This document shows positions 1-9,158 of a DNA stretch of 64,000 bases, in pieces. How positions within the stretch are numbered: the stretch's first letter is position 1; each line of letters begins with the position of its first letter. Below the pieces are notes generated by a model. That model was not told the origin of the DNA. It was given only the letters and a program-made list of their open reading frames with translations, and ran no database searches. The position numbers and the translations under genes were made by a program. Source of the DNA: Dyadobacter sp. LHD-138 (GTDB taxonomy: Bacteria > Bacteroidota > Bacteroidia > Cytophagales > Spirosomataceae); contig NZ_JAVFVU010000018.1 in assembly GCF_030929615.1 (NCBI RefSeq), forward strand, positions 1 to 64,000, written 5' to 3'.

Positions 1-90
1 AGTAGGTTGTCTGCGGCCCATTTTTCCTGATTTGCTTATAACTAAAGATAATCAATTCTGAAAAAATAAACAACACTATATACGCAAAAA

Positions 91-120
91 AAGAGACTGC
101 CCTTTTGAGACAGCCTCTTA
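91..120. terminator. Possible terminator of an upstream gene
   Basis: An imperfect hairpin (AAGAG and CTG arms pairing with CAG and CTCTT, one mismatch) lies after an A-rich run. It probably ends a gene left of the window. It abuts the GTG start at 136. Confidence 0.4.
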
Positions 121-135
121 AATCATTGTATCAGC

Positions 136-1020
136 GTGCCTCACCGGAAAATCAACCCATTGACAAAATCCCGCATTACCGCTTTCGGTAAATTTCTTTT
201 GGTCGGGTTGGTTTTTATTATTCCGGGTTATTTTTTTCTCTATCCTCAGATTTTCTATTGTCAGGTGATTGATTTCTCAAATTTTGAGAAAATCAGGACA
301 AATATTTATGCAAGTCCTGATTTGGACGCCAGGCAGCGCGTAAATATTATTAAAGTAATCAAAAAGGCGGAAGCAAGGGTTGATTCATTCTGGTCTGGAA
401 AACAGGCCAATCCAAAGGTGATCTTGTGCGGCACGCCACAGGAATATGAAAAATATTGCCAAAGCACGGAAGGTGCGGGGTGCAGCCTAGGTACGCCCTG
501 GGGGCAATCTTTCGTGATTTTAAATGTCCAGGGCTTAAATGTGGATGTGATCAGCCATGAAATGAGTCATGTTGAACTTTTCAGGCGACTGGGTTGGTGG
601 AAAACGACGACAGAAATTCCGCAATGGTTTAATGAAGGCATTGCACTCATGCTGGACCGACGTTTTGTAAGTAATCCGGATCCCATCGGACGTTATCTGG
701 ACTATACAGATGAATGGCTTTATCAGACGGGAGGCGGACAAAATATTCTTGAACTGGAAAATATTTCTTCAGTAAAAGGTTTTTTCTCAGGAAATCAAAA
801 ACAGGTGATGCTTGCGTATATGACTTCGGGGATGGAAGTTTCTTACTGGCTTGCCTTTGTCGGCGGAGAGGGGCTTTCGAAATTACTTTCAGAAATGAGA
901 AATGGACAGTCTTTTGATGCGCGTTATTTGGAAATTGAAAAAGAGGCACGGGAGAGAAATGAAGTCGAAGTGCCTGCAAATTTGCTTCGTGTTCAGGATT
1001 TGGAGAAAATCGGTGGGTAA
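136..1020 (+). CDS. Membrane-anchored gluzincin-like metalloprotease
   Basis: The 294-residue protein has a cytoplasmic-type basic N-terminus and one membrane segment at about residues 13-38. The rest should face the periplasm. It carries an HEMSH zinc motif at residues 141-145 and a downstream WFNEGIA segment with E167, the arrangement of gluzincins where the third ligand is a glutamate. The start is GTG at 136, immediately after a terminator-like hairpin; no better ATG precedes the membrane segment. Substrate is unknown and I do not recognise a named family. It appears to be a single-gene unit. Confidence 0.6.
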   Translation: MPHRKINPLTKSRITAFGKFLLVGLVFIIPGYFFLYPQIFYCQVIDFSNFEKIRTNIYASPDLDARQRVNIIKVIKKAEARVDSFWSGKQANPKVILCGTPQEYEKYCQSTEGAGCSLGTPWGQSFVILNVQGLNVDVISHEMSHVELFRRLGWWKTTTEIPQWFNEGIALMLDRRFVSNPDPIGRYLDYTDEWLYQTGGGQNILELENISSVKGFFSGNQKQVMLAYMTSGMEVSYWLAFVGGEGLSKLLSEMRNGQSFDARYLEIEKEARERNEVEVPANLLRVQDLEKIGG

Positions 1021-1106
1021 AGTGCTGCGATAATCTCCTTGTTTAGCCGTTTTAGCACAAGTTGGAAAATAAAGGCGGCAGATAGGGCCCTGCATGTATT
1101 TTCTAC

Positions 1107-1138
1107 TTGCACTATTTTCTGAAAATAGTGTACCTTTC
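1107..1138 (+). promoter_or_regulatory. Candidate promoter with a palindromic operator in the spacer
   Basis: TTG at 1107-1109 and TACCTTTC at 1131-1138 resemble the Bacteroidota -33 and -7 elements (TTG/TTTG and TAnnTTTG). The perfect palindrome CACTATTTTC-T-GAAAATAGTG (1110-1130) fills the space between them. A repressor bound there would block RNA polymerase. The symporter start codon is about 50 bases downstream. Confidence 0.45.
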
Positions 1139-1187
1139 GGTTTGAGTAGAAATCGCTTATCCATTCATCTAATTTTTAATATTTGAA

Positions 1188-2807
1188 ATGCAACAGTTAC
1201 AAACCCTGGATTACATAGTATTCTTCTTTTACTTTATCGTAGTCTCGGGCTACGGTTACTGGATTTACCAACGGAAAAAAACTGGCACAGAATCTACAAA
1301 AGACTTTTTCCTTGCTGAGGGATCGCTTACCTGGTGGGCAATTGGTGCATCTTTGATCGCCTCAAATATTTCAGCCGAACAATTTATCGGGATGTCCGGT
1401 AATGGTTTTTCGATGGGTTTAGGGATTTCAACCTATGAATGGATGGCGGCCGCGACGCTGATTATTGTGGCGGTTTTCTTCATGCCAATCTATCTTAAAA
1501 ATAAAATTTACACCATGCCGCAGTTTTTAAGTCAGCGTTATAACCCAACGGTGAGCTTAATTATGGCAATTTTCTGGCTGGCCTTGTATATCCTGGTTAA
1601 CCTTACATCCATTCTTTATCTTGGTGCACTGGCGGTATCCGGTATTTCCGGCCTTGATTTTACCTTCTGTATGATCGCGCTGGCTGTTTTTGCGATCATT
1701 ATTACGGTAGGGGGCATGAAGGTAATTGGTTATACAGACGTTATCCAGGTTTTCTTTCTCGTTATTGGTGGTTTGGCAACGACCTATCTGGCTGTTAACC
1801 TTGTTTCAGGTGAAACAGGAATTGATGGTTTGCTAACCGGTATGAAAATGATGCGTGAAAACCATGACGATCATTTTCACATGATTTTCCCTAAAAGCAG
1901 TCCGTTTTACATGCAGCTTCCCGGGTTAACGGTATTGTTAGGTGGTATGTGGATCGTGAATTTGAACTATTGGGGATGTAATCAATACATCACCCAGCGT
2001 GCTTTGGGTGCAGATTTGAAAACGGCCCGTAACGGTATTTTGTTTGCAGCCGGTCTTAAATTACTGATGCCGGTGATCGTGGTATTGCCGGGTATTGCTG
2101 CTTATGCGTTGTATAGCAAAGGGCTGTTTCAGGCCGAAATGTTAGGTTCTGACGGACTTATTAATCCTGATAAAGCGTATCCTGTACTGCTGAATTTATT
2201 GCCAACCGGTCTTAAGGGTTTATCTTTTGCAGCCCTAACAGCGGCAGTAGTGGCTTCCCTGGCAGGAAAGGCCAACAGTATTTCTACTATTTTTACACTG
2301 GATATTTTCAAAAATTACATCGGCAAAGATGCTGACGAGAAAAAACTCGTTTTGATCGGTCGCTGGGTTGTTGTCGTTGCGATGGTACTGGCCATTGTTG
2401 TTTCTCCTTATATGGGAATTGATAAAAAAGGAGGCTTTCAGTTTATTCAGGAAATGACCGGATTGTTGTCGCCCGGTATTTTTGCTGCCTTCATCATGGG
2501 TTTTTTCTGGAAAAGAACAAACTCGGCGGGCGCGTTGTTTGCCATCGTTGGTGGATTTTTAATTGCGCTGGCGATGCACAACAATTACCTTCCCGGTGCA
2601 GACTGGACGCAGGTTCCTTTCCTGGACCGTATGGGCTTGGTGTTCCTGATTTGCGTTGTGGTCATGTTTATCCTGGGTTTTGTCCTTCCTGACGAGAAAA
2701 AGGGATTACAGATTGATGTTTCCATGTTTATGCCGCATAAGAGTTTTGTAATCGGGGCAATAGTAGTGCTGTCGATTATTGCTATTCTTTACAATACTTT
2801 CTGGTAG
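1188..2807 (+). CDS. Sodium/solute symporter, SSS family (SGLT-like)
   Basis: A 539-residue polytopic inner-membrane protein with about 14 hydrophobic segments, the usual length for the solute:sodium symporter family. Early features include the DYIVFFFYF first helix and the ASNISAEQFIGMSG stretch typical of sodium/sugar (vSGLT/SGLT) members, which couple inward Na+ flow to uptake of sugar or another small solute. The substrate cannot be read from sequence. The gene stands alone, with a palindrome-containing promoter upstream and a strong terminator downstream, so regulated single-gene expression is likely. Confidence 0.85.
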   Translation: MQQLQTLDYIVFFFYFIVVSGYGYWIYQRKKTGTESTKDFFLAEGSLTWWAIGASLIASNISAEQFIGMSGNGFSMGLGISTYEWMAAATLIIVAVFFMPIYLKNKIYTMPQFLSQRYNPTVSLIMAIFWLALYILVNLTSILYLGALAVSGISGLDFTFCMIALAVFAIIITVGGMKVIGYTDVIQVFFLVIGGLATTYLAVNLVSGETGIDGLLTGMKMMRENHDDHFHMIFPKSSPFYMQLPGLTVLLGGMWIVNLNYWGCNQYITQRALGADLKTARNGILFAAGLKLLMPVIVVLPGIAAYALYSKGLFQAEMLGSDGLINPDKAYPVLLNLLPTGLKGLSFAALTAAVVASLAGKANSISTIFTLDIFKNYIGKDADEKKLVLIGRWVVVVAMVLAIVVSPYMGIDKKGGFQFIQEMTGLLSPGIFAAFIMGFFWKRTNSAGALFAIVGGFLIALAMHNNYLPGADWTQVPFLDRMGLVFLICVVVMFILGFVLPDEKKGLQIDVSMFMPHKSFVIGAIVVLSIIAILYNTFW

Positions 2808-2823
2808 ATATCGGATACAGCAT

Positions 2824-2862
2824 AAACAAGAACGGCCTGGAATTTCCAGGCCGTTCTTGTTT
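2824..2862. terminator. Bidirectional terminator
   Basis: A perfect 17-bp stem (2824-2840 with 2846-2862) and five-base loop, with A-rich and T-rich ends. It lies between the convergent symporter and cyclophilin genes and can serve both. Confidence 0.85.
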
Positions 2863-2882
2863 ACTAGAGAAATACTAACTGC

Positions 2883-3329
2883 TTAGGCTACTTCTTCTTC
2901 GATAATGGTGATCTTCTGGATTTTGTCTCCCTGACGTATTAAATCAACTGTATCAACACCTTCAAGTACTTTACCAAAGCAAGTGTGGTTTCCGTCAAGG
3001 TGAGCGGTATTGTTACGGCTGTGGCAAATAAAGAACTGAGAACCACCGGTGTCACGTCCTGCATGGGCCATTGACAAAACACCACGGTCGTGGTATTGTT
3101 TTCCAGCACTAACCTCACATTTGATTTTATAACCCGGACCTCCGCGTCCTGTTCCTTCTGGACATCCGCCCTGAATCATAAAATCAGGAATTACACGGTG
3201 GAATGTAAGTCCGTCATAAAATCCTTTTTTAGAAAGCTCTACAAAGTTTTTCACTGCAATAGGCGTATCCTGGTCATAAAGCTCAATCAGCATAGTACCC
3301 TTATCGGTGATCATTTCTGCCTTTATCAT
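2883..3329 (-). CDS. Peptidyl-prolyl cis-trans isomerase, cyclophilin type
   Basis: This 148-residue protein is essentially a bare cyclophilin domain, catalysing proline cis/trans isomerisation during protein folding. It contains the active-site stretch [13 protein letters not shown] (catalytic Arg), GGSQFFICH, and the [12 protein letters not shown] segment. No signal peptide is visible, so it is probably cytoplasmic, like PpiB-type enzymes. The gene converges on the symporter gene across a shared terminator. Confidence 0.93.
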   Translation of the reverse strand: MIKAEMITDKGTMLIELYDQDTPIAVKNFVELSKKGFYDGLTFHRVIPDFMIQGGCPEGTGRGGPGYKIKCEVSAGKQYHDRGVLSMAHAGRDTGGSQFFICHSRNNTAHLDGNHTCFGKVLEGVDTVDLIRQGDKIQKITIIEEEVA

Positions 3330-3463
3330 GTTAATAAAACGATATTTGGATAAAAAATATGGAATTTACGGGTTGTTAGTACCGCTTGTGTATCATAACA
3401 AATGCAAAGAAAAGCATATTGCAGCCGTTTCCTTGCATCGTAACAATAATATAACCAAAGAAA

Positions 3464-4249
3464 TTAAGAATCGGTTGCGGCGCTTGCGAATTGTTTAGAA
3501 TCGCTTTTTAATTCGGAAATTTTTTTCTCTTCCCGGATCTGAACCATTTTTTCCAATACGTCCCCGCTGCCCCATTCGCGGCTTCTTTCAGGATTGGAAA
3601 ACCATTCTTTTACTGCAAGTATTTTATAAATGTATTGAGTAGTTTCTGCGTTTAACCGAAGCTTAAAATAGTCGTCTTTATTTTGTGCGTTCATTCGGTT
3701 CTGGATGTGCTGTGGTCCCGCATTGTAGGCAGCTGCTACAAGTGTCCAGGAACCAAGCTGGCGGTGAAGTTCTTTCAGATACTTACCAGCTGCATGGGTG
3801 GATTTAACAAGATGTTTACGATCATCAACGGTTCCGTTTACGGTTAAGCCAAGTGATTTGGCCGTTGCAGGCATAAATTGCCAGTATCCACCTGCCCCTT
3901 TGTGAGAAGTGGCATCGTGATTCATGGCACTTTCTATTATTGGAATATATTTAAAGTCGGAGGGAACTCCGTACTTTGTCAGGATGGGCTCTATAATTTT
4001 CATCCTTTTTTCTGCGCTCGTCATCAGTTTACGGAAAGAATTGGTATCGTAATTCCTGATCATTTTCTGGTACCGCTCGGCAATGCGCATCTCCGTTAGG
4101 GGCACCTTTTCGCCACAAAAATTAATGGCAAGAAGGTTTGAGTTGATTGTTAGTTCAGTCTTCAATTCCTCCTTTTCTACCTTCAAGTTGCTAAGTGAAA
4201 AAATACCCATTGATGCAATTGAGAAGGCAATAAAGATTAGTCTAATCAT
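3464..4249 (-). CDS. Lytic transglycosylase, SLT/MltD-like
   Basis: A 261-residue exported protein with a hydrophobic N-terminal signal segment (residues 1-20) and an SLT domain at about 95-215. The family cleaves the MurNAc-GlcNAc bond of peptidoglycan, forming 1,6-anhydro ends. The catalytic glutamate is E106 in IPIIESAMN, followed by GAGGYWQFMPATA and AAYNAGP, the standard lysozyme-like motifs. There are no LysM repeats, so it is shorter than MltD. The tail is charged and probably disordered. Confidence 0.9.
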   Translation of the reverse strand: MIRLIFIAFSIASMGIFSLSNLKVEKEELKTELTINSNLLAINFCGEKVPLTEMRIAERYQKMIRNYDTNSFRKLMTSAEKRMKIIEPILTKYGVPSDFKYIPIIESAMNHDATSHKGAGGYWQFMPATAKSLGLTVNGTVDDRKHLVKSTHAAGKYLKELHRQLGSWTLVAAAYNAGPQHIQNRMNAQNKDDYFKLRLNAETTQYIYKILAVKEWFSNPERSREWGSGDVLEKMVQIREEKKISELKSDSKQFASAATDS

Positions 4250-4720
4250 CCATGTTTTATTTCGTTCGACATAATTTTATCCGGTTTCCCGGGGAGCAAA
4301 GATAACGCTATTGAATTAATAAAATTTCATTTTACTGTAAAAAGTTGATTTGCAGGTAATTGTGTAATTTTGTTTTTGAACTAATTTAAGATGTGAAAAT
4401 TTCGTAGTTTTTACCGGTGACAATTGCTTTCTAATCGTCAGAACGCTATTTTATAGAATAATCATTGGAAATCACTTTTGGATACAAACTGAATTTTTGA
4501 AAGTTCAAATTGGAATTTTCATAGGGGATATTTTTTTATTTTTTATTTACTGGTTTTTATCAACCGGTAAATCCGGTGCTTTTTAATTGAAATTTGTTCA
4601 AATGACCAGTCAGTAACGGGCTAAATGTCTGATTATCTGGTCGTATATTTCAGCGTAAAAAGATGCATTCCGTTCGGCTTATAAATAGTAACTTGCATAG
4701 TCAGACAGCAAAAATTCACA
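4250..4720. other. Intergenic region between divergent genes
   Basis: About 470 AT-rich bases with no supportable gene. A TAATTTTG element at 4365-4372 with a TTG at 4345-4347 could be a rightward promoter, and TATATTTC near 4646 is a second, weaker candidate for the moeA transcript. No riboswitch-like fold was recognised by eye. Confidence 0.4.
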
Positions 4721-5911
4721 ATGGTCACAGTTGAAGAAGCAAAAAGGAGAATAGTTGGTAACACAACCGTATTGATTTCGGAAAATCGTGCCGTGTCGGA
4801 GGCGACGGGTTATGTATTGGCCCGCGATGTACTGGCAGGCTTTTCGCTACCTTCTTTCAGACAATCATCGATGGATGGTTACGCTGTTTTTCATGAAGAT
4901 ATCACAGAAGAAAATGTGACATTGCCCGTTGTGGGGGAATCAAAAGCAGGAAAGGCGGAAAAACTTGTTTTGAAACCAGGAACTGCTATACGTATTTTCA
5001 CAGGCGCTCCGGTGCCAGATGGAGCAACGGCAGTCATTATGCAGGAAAATACTTCGGTCGAAAATGGATCTGTAACGATAAAAGAATATCCCGTCACAGA
5101 AAATAGGAATCTTAGAAATATCGGACAGCAGATCAGGCAAGGCGATATTGCCCTGCCTGTGGGGGCGTATGTTTCAGGAGGGACTGTTGGCTTTTTGACC
5201 GGATTGGATATTGAAGAGGTCGAGGTATATCGCAAACCAAAGATAGGCATTCTCGTGACCGGCGATGAATTGGTCAAGACGGGGGAAACCCTGGCACATG
5301 GACAGGTCTACGAATCCAATTCGGCCATGTTGGTAGCGGTATTAAAGCAGGAAGGTATTTTTGATGTTGAAATACATTATGCCGCAGATGATTTGTCATC
5401 CACGATCAGTGGTTTGGAAAACTTAGCAGAAAGTAATGATGTTGTCATGGCGACTGGCGGCGTTTCAGTGGGGGATTATGATTATGTAGGAAAGGCCTTG
5501 GAAGCGATAGGAGCGGAGACCATATTTTATAAAATCCGGCAGAAGCCGGGGAAACCTTTGCTTTTTGCCAAAAATGAAACGACAAACTTTTATGCTCTGC
5601 CAGGAAACCCGGCATCGTCACTTGTGTGTTATTACGAATATGTGCTGCCGGCTTTAAGGCTGATGTCGGGTAGAAAAGATTGTTTTTTACAGTCATTCGC
5701 ATTGCCTGTTTCGCACAATTATTCTTTTAACGGAGAAAGAGATGAATTTTTAAGAGCATTTGTTTCAGATGGAAAGGTAACATCGCTGGAAGGACAGGAA
5801 TCATTTGCACTCCGTTCTTTTGCAGTTGCCAACGCATTAATTTATTTGCCTGTGACGCAGCAAACCGTGCAGGCTGGAGATTTGGTCGAGGTTCATTTGC
5901 TGCCGATTTGA
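4721..5911 (+). CDS. moeA: Molybdopterin molybdenumtransferase MoeA
   Basis: A 396-residue MoeA, normal length, which inserts molybdate into adenylylated molybdopterin in the last step of molybdenum cofactor synthesis. Visible signatures are SSMDGYAV near the N-terminus, GAPVPDGATAVIMQE, the central TGDEL motif, VATGGVSVGDYD-like and PGKPLLFA stretches, and ALPGNPASS. It is the first gene of a rightward Moco series, ten bases before moaD. The ATG at 4721 gives the expected N-terminus. Confidence 0.95.
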   Translation: MVTVEEAKRRIVGNTTVLISENRAVSEATGYVLARDVLAGFSLPSFRQSSMDGYAVFHEDITEENVTLPVVGESKAGKAEKLVLKPGTAIRIFTGAPVPDGATAVIMQENTSVENGSVTIKEYPVTENRNLRNIGQQIRQGDIALPVGAYVSGGTVGFLTGLDIEEVEVYRKPKIGILVTGDELVKTGETLAHGQVYESNSAMLVAVLKQEGIFDVEIHYAADDLSSTISGLENLAESNDVVMATGGVSVGDYDYVGKALEAIGAETIFYKIRQKPGKPLLFAKNETTNFYALPGNPASSLVCYYEYVLPALRLMSGRKDCFLQSFALPVSHNYSFNGERDEFLRAFVSDGKVTSLEGQESFALRSFAVANALIYLPVTQQTVQAGDLVEVHLLPI

Positions 5912-5921
5912 AAAATTACCC

Positions 5922-6167
5922 ATGGAAATGACTATCAATATTCTATATTTTGGAATGCTGGCCGAAATTACGGGTCTTGCCAGCGAAACCTGGCTACTCA
6001 AAGACGGTTTAACTGTTGGTGACTTAAAACAGGAAATTGGGGATAAATATCCTTTAATACGTGATAAAAAATTCAAAGTGGCTGTAAATCAGCAAATAGG
6101 GGATGACGGAACGAAAATTTCATTCCAATCCGAAGTCGCTTTATTACCGCCTTTTGCGGGAGGATAA
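5922..6167 (+). CDS. moaD: Molybdopterin synthase sulfur carrier subunit MoaD
   Basis: An 81-residue ubiquitin-like protein ending in PPFAGG. The C-terminal Gly-Gly is adenylylated and thiocarboxylated so that MoaD can donate sulfur to precursor Z within molybdopterin synthase. Size and C-terminus are exactly those of the family. It lies between moeA and moaE, its structural partner. The activating MoeB-type enzyme is not in this window. Confidence 0.93.
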   Translation: MEMTINILYFGMLAEITGLASETWLLKDGLTVGDLKQEIGDKYPLIRDKKFKVAVNQQIGDDGTKISFQSEVALLPPFAGG

Positions 6168-6327
6168 TTTGTGCCCACCCGGGATGACTGAGATTATTTC
6201 AGTTTCCGTTCGATAATCTGAGGTTAATCCTCGGATGTCTTAGGGGTTAAATAAGTTACTTAATTGATTAAACTGAGATTAAATCTAAAATTTGGACCAT
6301 TGTTATTGGTTCCGTTCAAAAGTGATC

Positions 6328-6777
6328 ATGGATAAAATTCATAAACCAAAAAAAGTATTTGTACAAGGACCGATCAGTCCGCAGTTTGTTGCCGATTCTA
6401 TCGCCAGGCACCAGTCCAAGGTGAATATCGGTGCGCATGCGATTTTTCTGGGACAAATTCGTGCGGATGAAAAGGAGGAAGGTTTTGTGACCGGCATTGA
6501 ATACTCGGCTTATGAGGAAATGGCTGAACAGGCGTTCCATGCGATAAGGGAGGATGCTTTTTCAAAGTTTGACCTTACCTGTATGCATATTTATCATAGT
6601 CTTGGATTGGTGCCAACGGGCGAGATCAGCCTTTTTGTTTTTGTTTCTTCCGTCCATCGCCGTGCTGCTTTTGAGGCTTCTGAATATATTGTTGACGAAA
6701 TAAAAACAAAGGTGCCTATTTTTGGCAAGGAATTGATGGGACCGGCCGGGGAGTATGTCTGGAAAGAGAATAAGTGA
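6328..6777 (+). CDS. moaE: Molybdopterin synthase catalytic subunit MoaE
   Basis: MoaE forms a heterotetramer with MoaD and converts precursor Z (cPMP) to molybdopterin. The protein shows GAHAIFLGQIR, YSAYEEMAEQ, the HSLGLVPTGE stretch and, near the end, the conserved lysine-containing VPIFGKE segment. I place the start at ATG 6328 (149 residues). An upstream in-frame TTG at 6292 would add 12 residues with no resemblance to MoaE. A 160-base space with small hairpins separates it from moaD. Confidence 0.92.
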   Translation: MDKIHKPKKVFVQGPISPQFVADSIARHQSKVNIGAHAIFLGQIRADEKEEGFVTGIEYSAYEEMAEQAFHAIREDAFSKFDLTCMHIYHSLGLVPTGEISLFVFVSSVHRRAAFEASEYIVDEIKTKVPIFGKELMGPAGEYVWKENK

Positions 6778-6933
6778 GTTAAGTAGTAGTGAAAAATTAG
6801 TCCATATTATTGATTTTTATAATAAGCTATTTATCATTCGTTTACTAAGCTAATCTCATATCGCTAACCGCTCCTTATTTCAGATGTAAAGATCATTTTG
6901 CCTTAATTTTTATTTTTCATTGTTTTCTTTCTG

Positions 6934-7842
6934 ATGGTTGATATTACGCATAAGACTAATACGTTACGAATTGCTACTGCGCAGGCTGTTGTTGTGGTGA
7001 GTAGGCCTGAGACCATTCATGCGATTCAAAACAAGCTGGTGCCCAAAGGTGATGTTTTTGAAATGGCAAAAGCGGCGGGATTACTGGCGGTCAAGAAAAC
7101 GCCTGATTTGTTACCGGATTGTCACCCGATTCCCATAGAATATACGGCCGTTGCTTATCGTATTGAGGATCTGACCATTGTTATTGAGCTGACGGTCAAG
7201 ACAATTTACAAAACCGGCGTTGAAGTGGAGGCGATGCACGGCGCTTCGGTGGTGGCGCTTACGCTGTACGATATGTTGAAGCCGATTGACAAAGGTGTGG
7301 AGATCAGGAATATAAAGCTGCTTGAAAAACGCGGCGGAAAGAGTGACAAGAAAGCCATTCCGGAAAATCTGAAAACCGCCGTTATTGTATGCTCCGACAG
7401 TATTTCAAAAGGTATCGGAGAAGATAAATCCGGAAAAAAAATCATAGGAAAATTTGATACACTGGCCATTAGCGTTAGTGATTACAGCATCATTCCCGAT
7501 AGCAAATTCATTATTCAGGAAAAAATACGAAGTCTTTGTGATCTGGATTATCAGCTGATTGTAATCACCGGCGGAACCGGATTGTCGACGAGAGATGTTA
7601 CTCCTGAGGCTGTCAGTGAACTTATTGACCGCGAGATTCCTGGGATTTCTGAAACGGCGAGACAGTACGGACAGGAACGTATGCCTACATCCATGTTATC
7701 AAGATCAGTTTCCGGATTGATTGGTAATACTTTGGTTTTGACAATGCCTGGCAGCACTGGCGGCGTTACTGAATACATAGACGCTTTATTTCCGCACGTC
7801 TTGCACGTTTTTAGTGTTATAGAGGGTGGGAAACATGATTAA
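6934..7842 (+). CDS. moaCB: Bifunctional MoaC-MoaB/MogA fusion
   Basis: The 302-residue protein joins two Moco enzymes. Residues 1 to about 145 are MoaC (cyclic pyranopterin monophosphate synthase), with KGDVFEMAKAAGLLAVKKT, LPDCHPIP and GVEVEAMHG. Residues from about 148 onward are a MogA/MoaB-type molybdopterin adenylyltransferase, with AVIVCSDSISKG, the ITGGTGLSTRD motif and TMPGSTGGV. The fusion couples an early step with the AMP-activation step upstream of MoeA. Such fusions are known in Bacteroidota. It ends 17 bases before the probable moaA start. Confidence 0.92.
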   Translation: MVDITHKTNTLRIATAQAVVVVSRPETIHAIQNKLVPKGDVFEMAKAAGLLAVKKTPDLLPDCHPIPIEYTAVAYRIEDLTIVIELTVKTIYKTGVEVEAMHGASVVALTLYDMLKPIDKGVEIRNIKLLEKRGGKSDKKAIPENLKTAVIVCSDSISKGIGEDKSGKKIIGKFDTLAISVSDYSIIPDSKFIIQEKIRSLCDLDYQLIVITGGTGLSTRDVTPEAVSELIDREIPGISETARQYGQERMPTSMLSRSVSGLIGNTLVLTMPGSTGGVTEYIDALFPHVLHVFSVIEGGKHD

Positions 7843-7859
7843 TAACATTGACAAATAAA

Positions 7860-8852
7860 ATGCCTCAACCTATTCTGGATACATTCGGTCGAAAACATAC
7901 TTATCTGAGGATCTCCCTCACGGATAAGTGTAACCTTCGTTGTACCTATTGTATGCCGCAGGAAGATATGCAGTTTATGCCGTCCAAATGGCTGATGCAG
8001 GCAGATGAAATCCAGACGCTTGCCGGGATTTTTGTCGATATGGGTGTTGAGAAAATACGCTTAACGGGCGGGGAGCCATTGATCAGGAAAGATGCGGGGC
8101 AAATTATCCGTGACCTGGGCACTTTACCAACCGCGCTGACTTTGACGACCAACGCAGTTTTTGTTGATCAGTTTATCGGCGACCTGAAAACTGCGGGCGT
8201 TCGCTCCCTAAACGTCAGTCTGGATACGCTGAATGAGCAGTCCTTTAAAAATATTACCAAAAGAGACCATTTCGGAAAAACACTGGAAAGTATTCGTTTG
8301 CTGATTTCAGAAGGTTTTGTGGTGAAAATCAACATGGTTGTTATGCGGGGCGTTAATGACAGCGAAGTAAATGATTTTGTACGATTAACGCTTGATGAAC
8401 CTGATCTGCATGTCCGTTTTATCGAATTTATGCCGTTTAATGGTAATAAATGGGACATGTCGAAAATTGTCTCTTACAATGAGCTGCTGGCTGATATTAG
8501 CACGCAATTCGATTTCGAGCAAATTGAAGGTGAATTGCAGGATACCGCCCATAATTTTAAGGTAAACGGGGGAAAGGGAACATTCGGGATTATTGGCACG
8601 GTAACCCATCCTTTTTGTGCCGGCTGCAACCGTATCCGTTTGACCGCGGATGGAAAGCTCAAAAACTGTCTTTTTGATACAACGGAGATTGACCTGCTCA
8701 CACCGATGAGACGCGGCGAAGATATTCGGTCATTGATTTACACGCATTTTCAGAAAAAACATTTCGCACACGGCGGGCATATCGACTTTTCCGAGAAGAA
8801 TGCGAGAGAAGATTATGAACAGAATCGCAGGATGATTGCGATTGGTGGATGA
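7860..8852 (+). CDS. moaA: GTP 3',8-cyclase MoaA (radical SAM)
   Basis: MoaA starts molybdopterin synthesis by rearranging GTP with S-adenosylmethionine chemistry. The N-terminal radical SAM cluster motif CNLRCTYC, the RLTGGEPL motif, and the C-terminal second cluster motif CAGCNRIRLT with the later Cys in LKNCLF are all present. The protein ends in Gly-Gly, as functional MoaA does. I prefer ATG 7860; a TTG at 7848 would add four residues. Its 3' end is overlapped antisense by the frame-shifted toxin gene. Confidence 0.94.
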   Translation: MPQPILDTFGRKHTYLRISLTDKCNLRCTYCMPQEDMQFMPSKWLMQADEIQTLAGIFVDMGVEKIRLTGGEPLIRKDAGQIIRDLGTLPTALTLTTNAVFVDQFIGDLKTAGVRSLNVSLDTLNEQSFKNITKRDHFGKTLESIRLLISEGFVVKINMVVMRGVNDSEVNDFVRLTLDEPDLHVRFIEFMPFNGNKWDMSKIVSYNELLADISTQFDFEQIEGELQDTAHNFKVNGGKGTFGIIGTVTHPFCAGCNRIRLTADGKLKNCLFDTTEIDLLTPMRRGEDIRSLIYTHFQKKHFAHGGHIDFSEKNAREDYEQNRRMIAIGG

Positions 8853-8868
8853 TAGGCTGACGCCAGTT

Positions 8869-9158
8869 TCAAAATTCGGAAGGTTTTCGGTATTGATAGC
8901 ATGTATCTGAACCGTCTGGATATTCTCATAAATTGAAAAATGTATGGAATACGGGAAGATTTCTGTCAACGCTATTCTTACATCGTGATATCGCAAGGCG
9001 TATAAAAAGGGAGATTTTTTAATTAAAATAAGCTTTCTCTTAATCTCGGATTTGAATTTTTGTCCTAATCCTTTGCTGTGATATTCGTAATAGTCAGCGG
9101 CATCGATTATGTCCTGCAATGATTCAGGAGTAAACCGAAGGTGGTATGAGGGAGACAT
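8869..9158 (-). pseudogene. RelE/ParE-family toxin gene with a C-terminal frameshift
   Basis: The first 90 or so residues are a RelE/ParE toxin: an N-terminal ESLQDIIDAADYYE helix, KGLGQKF, and a beta-sheet core IALTEIFPYSIHFSIYEN...VQIHAI. The family then normally ends with a short HxSRxP-type tail. In the current frame the protein instead runs 50-odd residues into moaA antisense and stops at 8730 (142 residues). Shifting frame by one base after HAI gives QYRKPSEF and a stop at 8869-8871, a normal 96-residue end just outside moaA. One base appears to be lost. The start codon overlaps the antitoxin stop (TAATG). Confidence 0.75.

Noticed and set aside
6292..6327. A TTG start extending moaE
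   Set aside because: The added 12 residues have no MoaE similarity; ATG 6328 gives a normal N-terminus.
6168..6327. A Moco riboswitch between moaD and moaE
   Set aside because: Small hairpins are present, but the known Moco RNA motif could not be recognised by eye; such RNAs usually precede the first gene of an operon.
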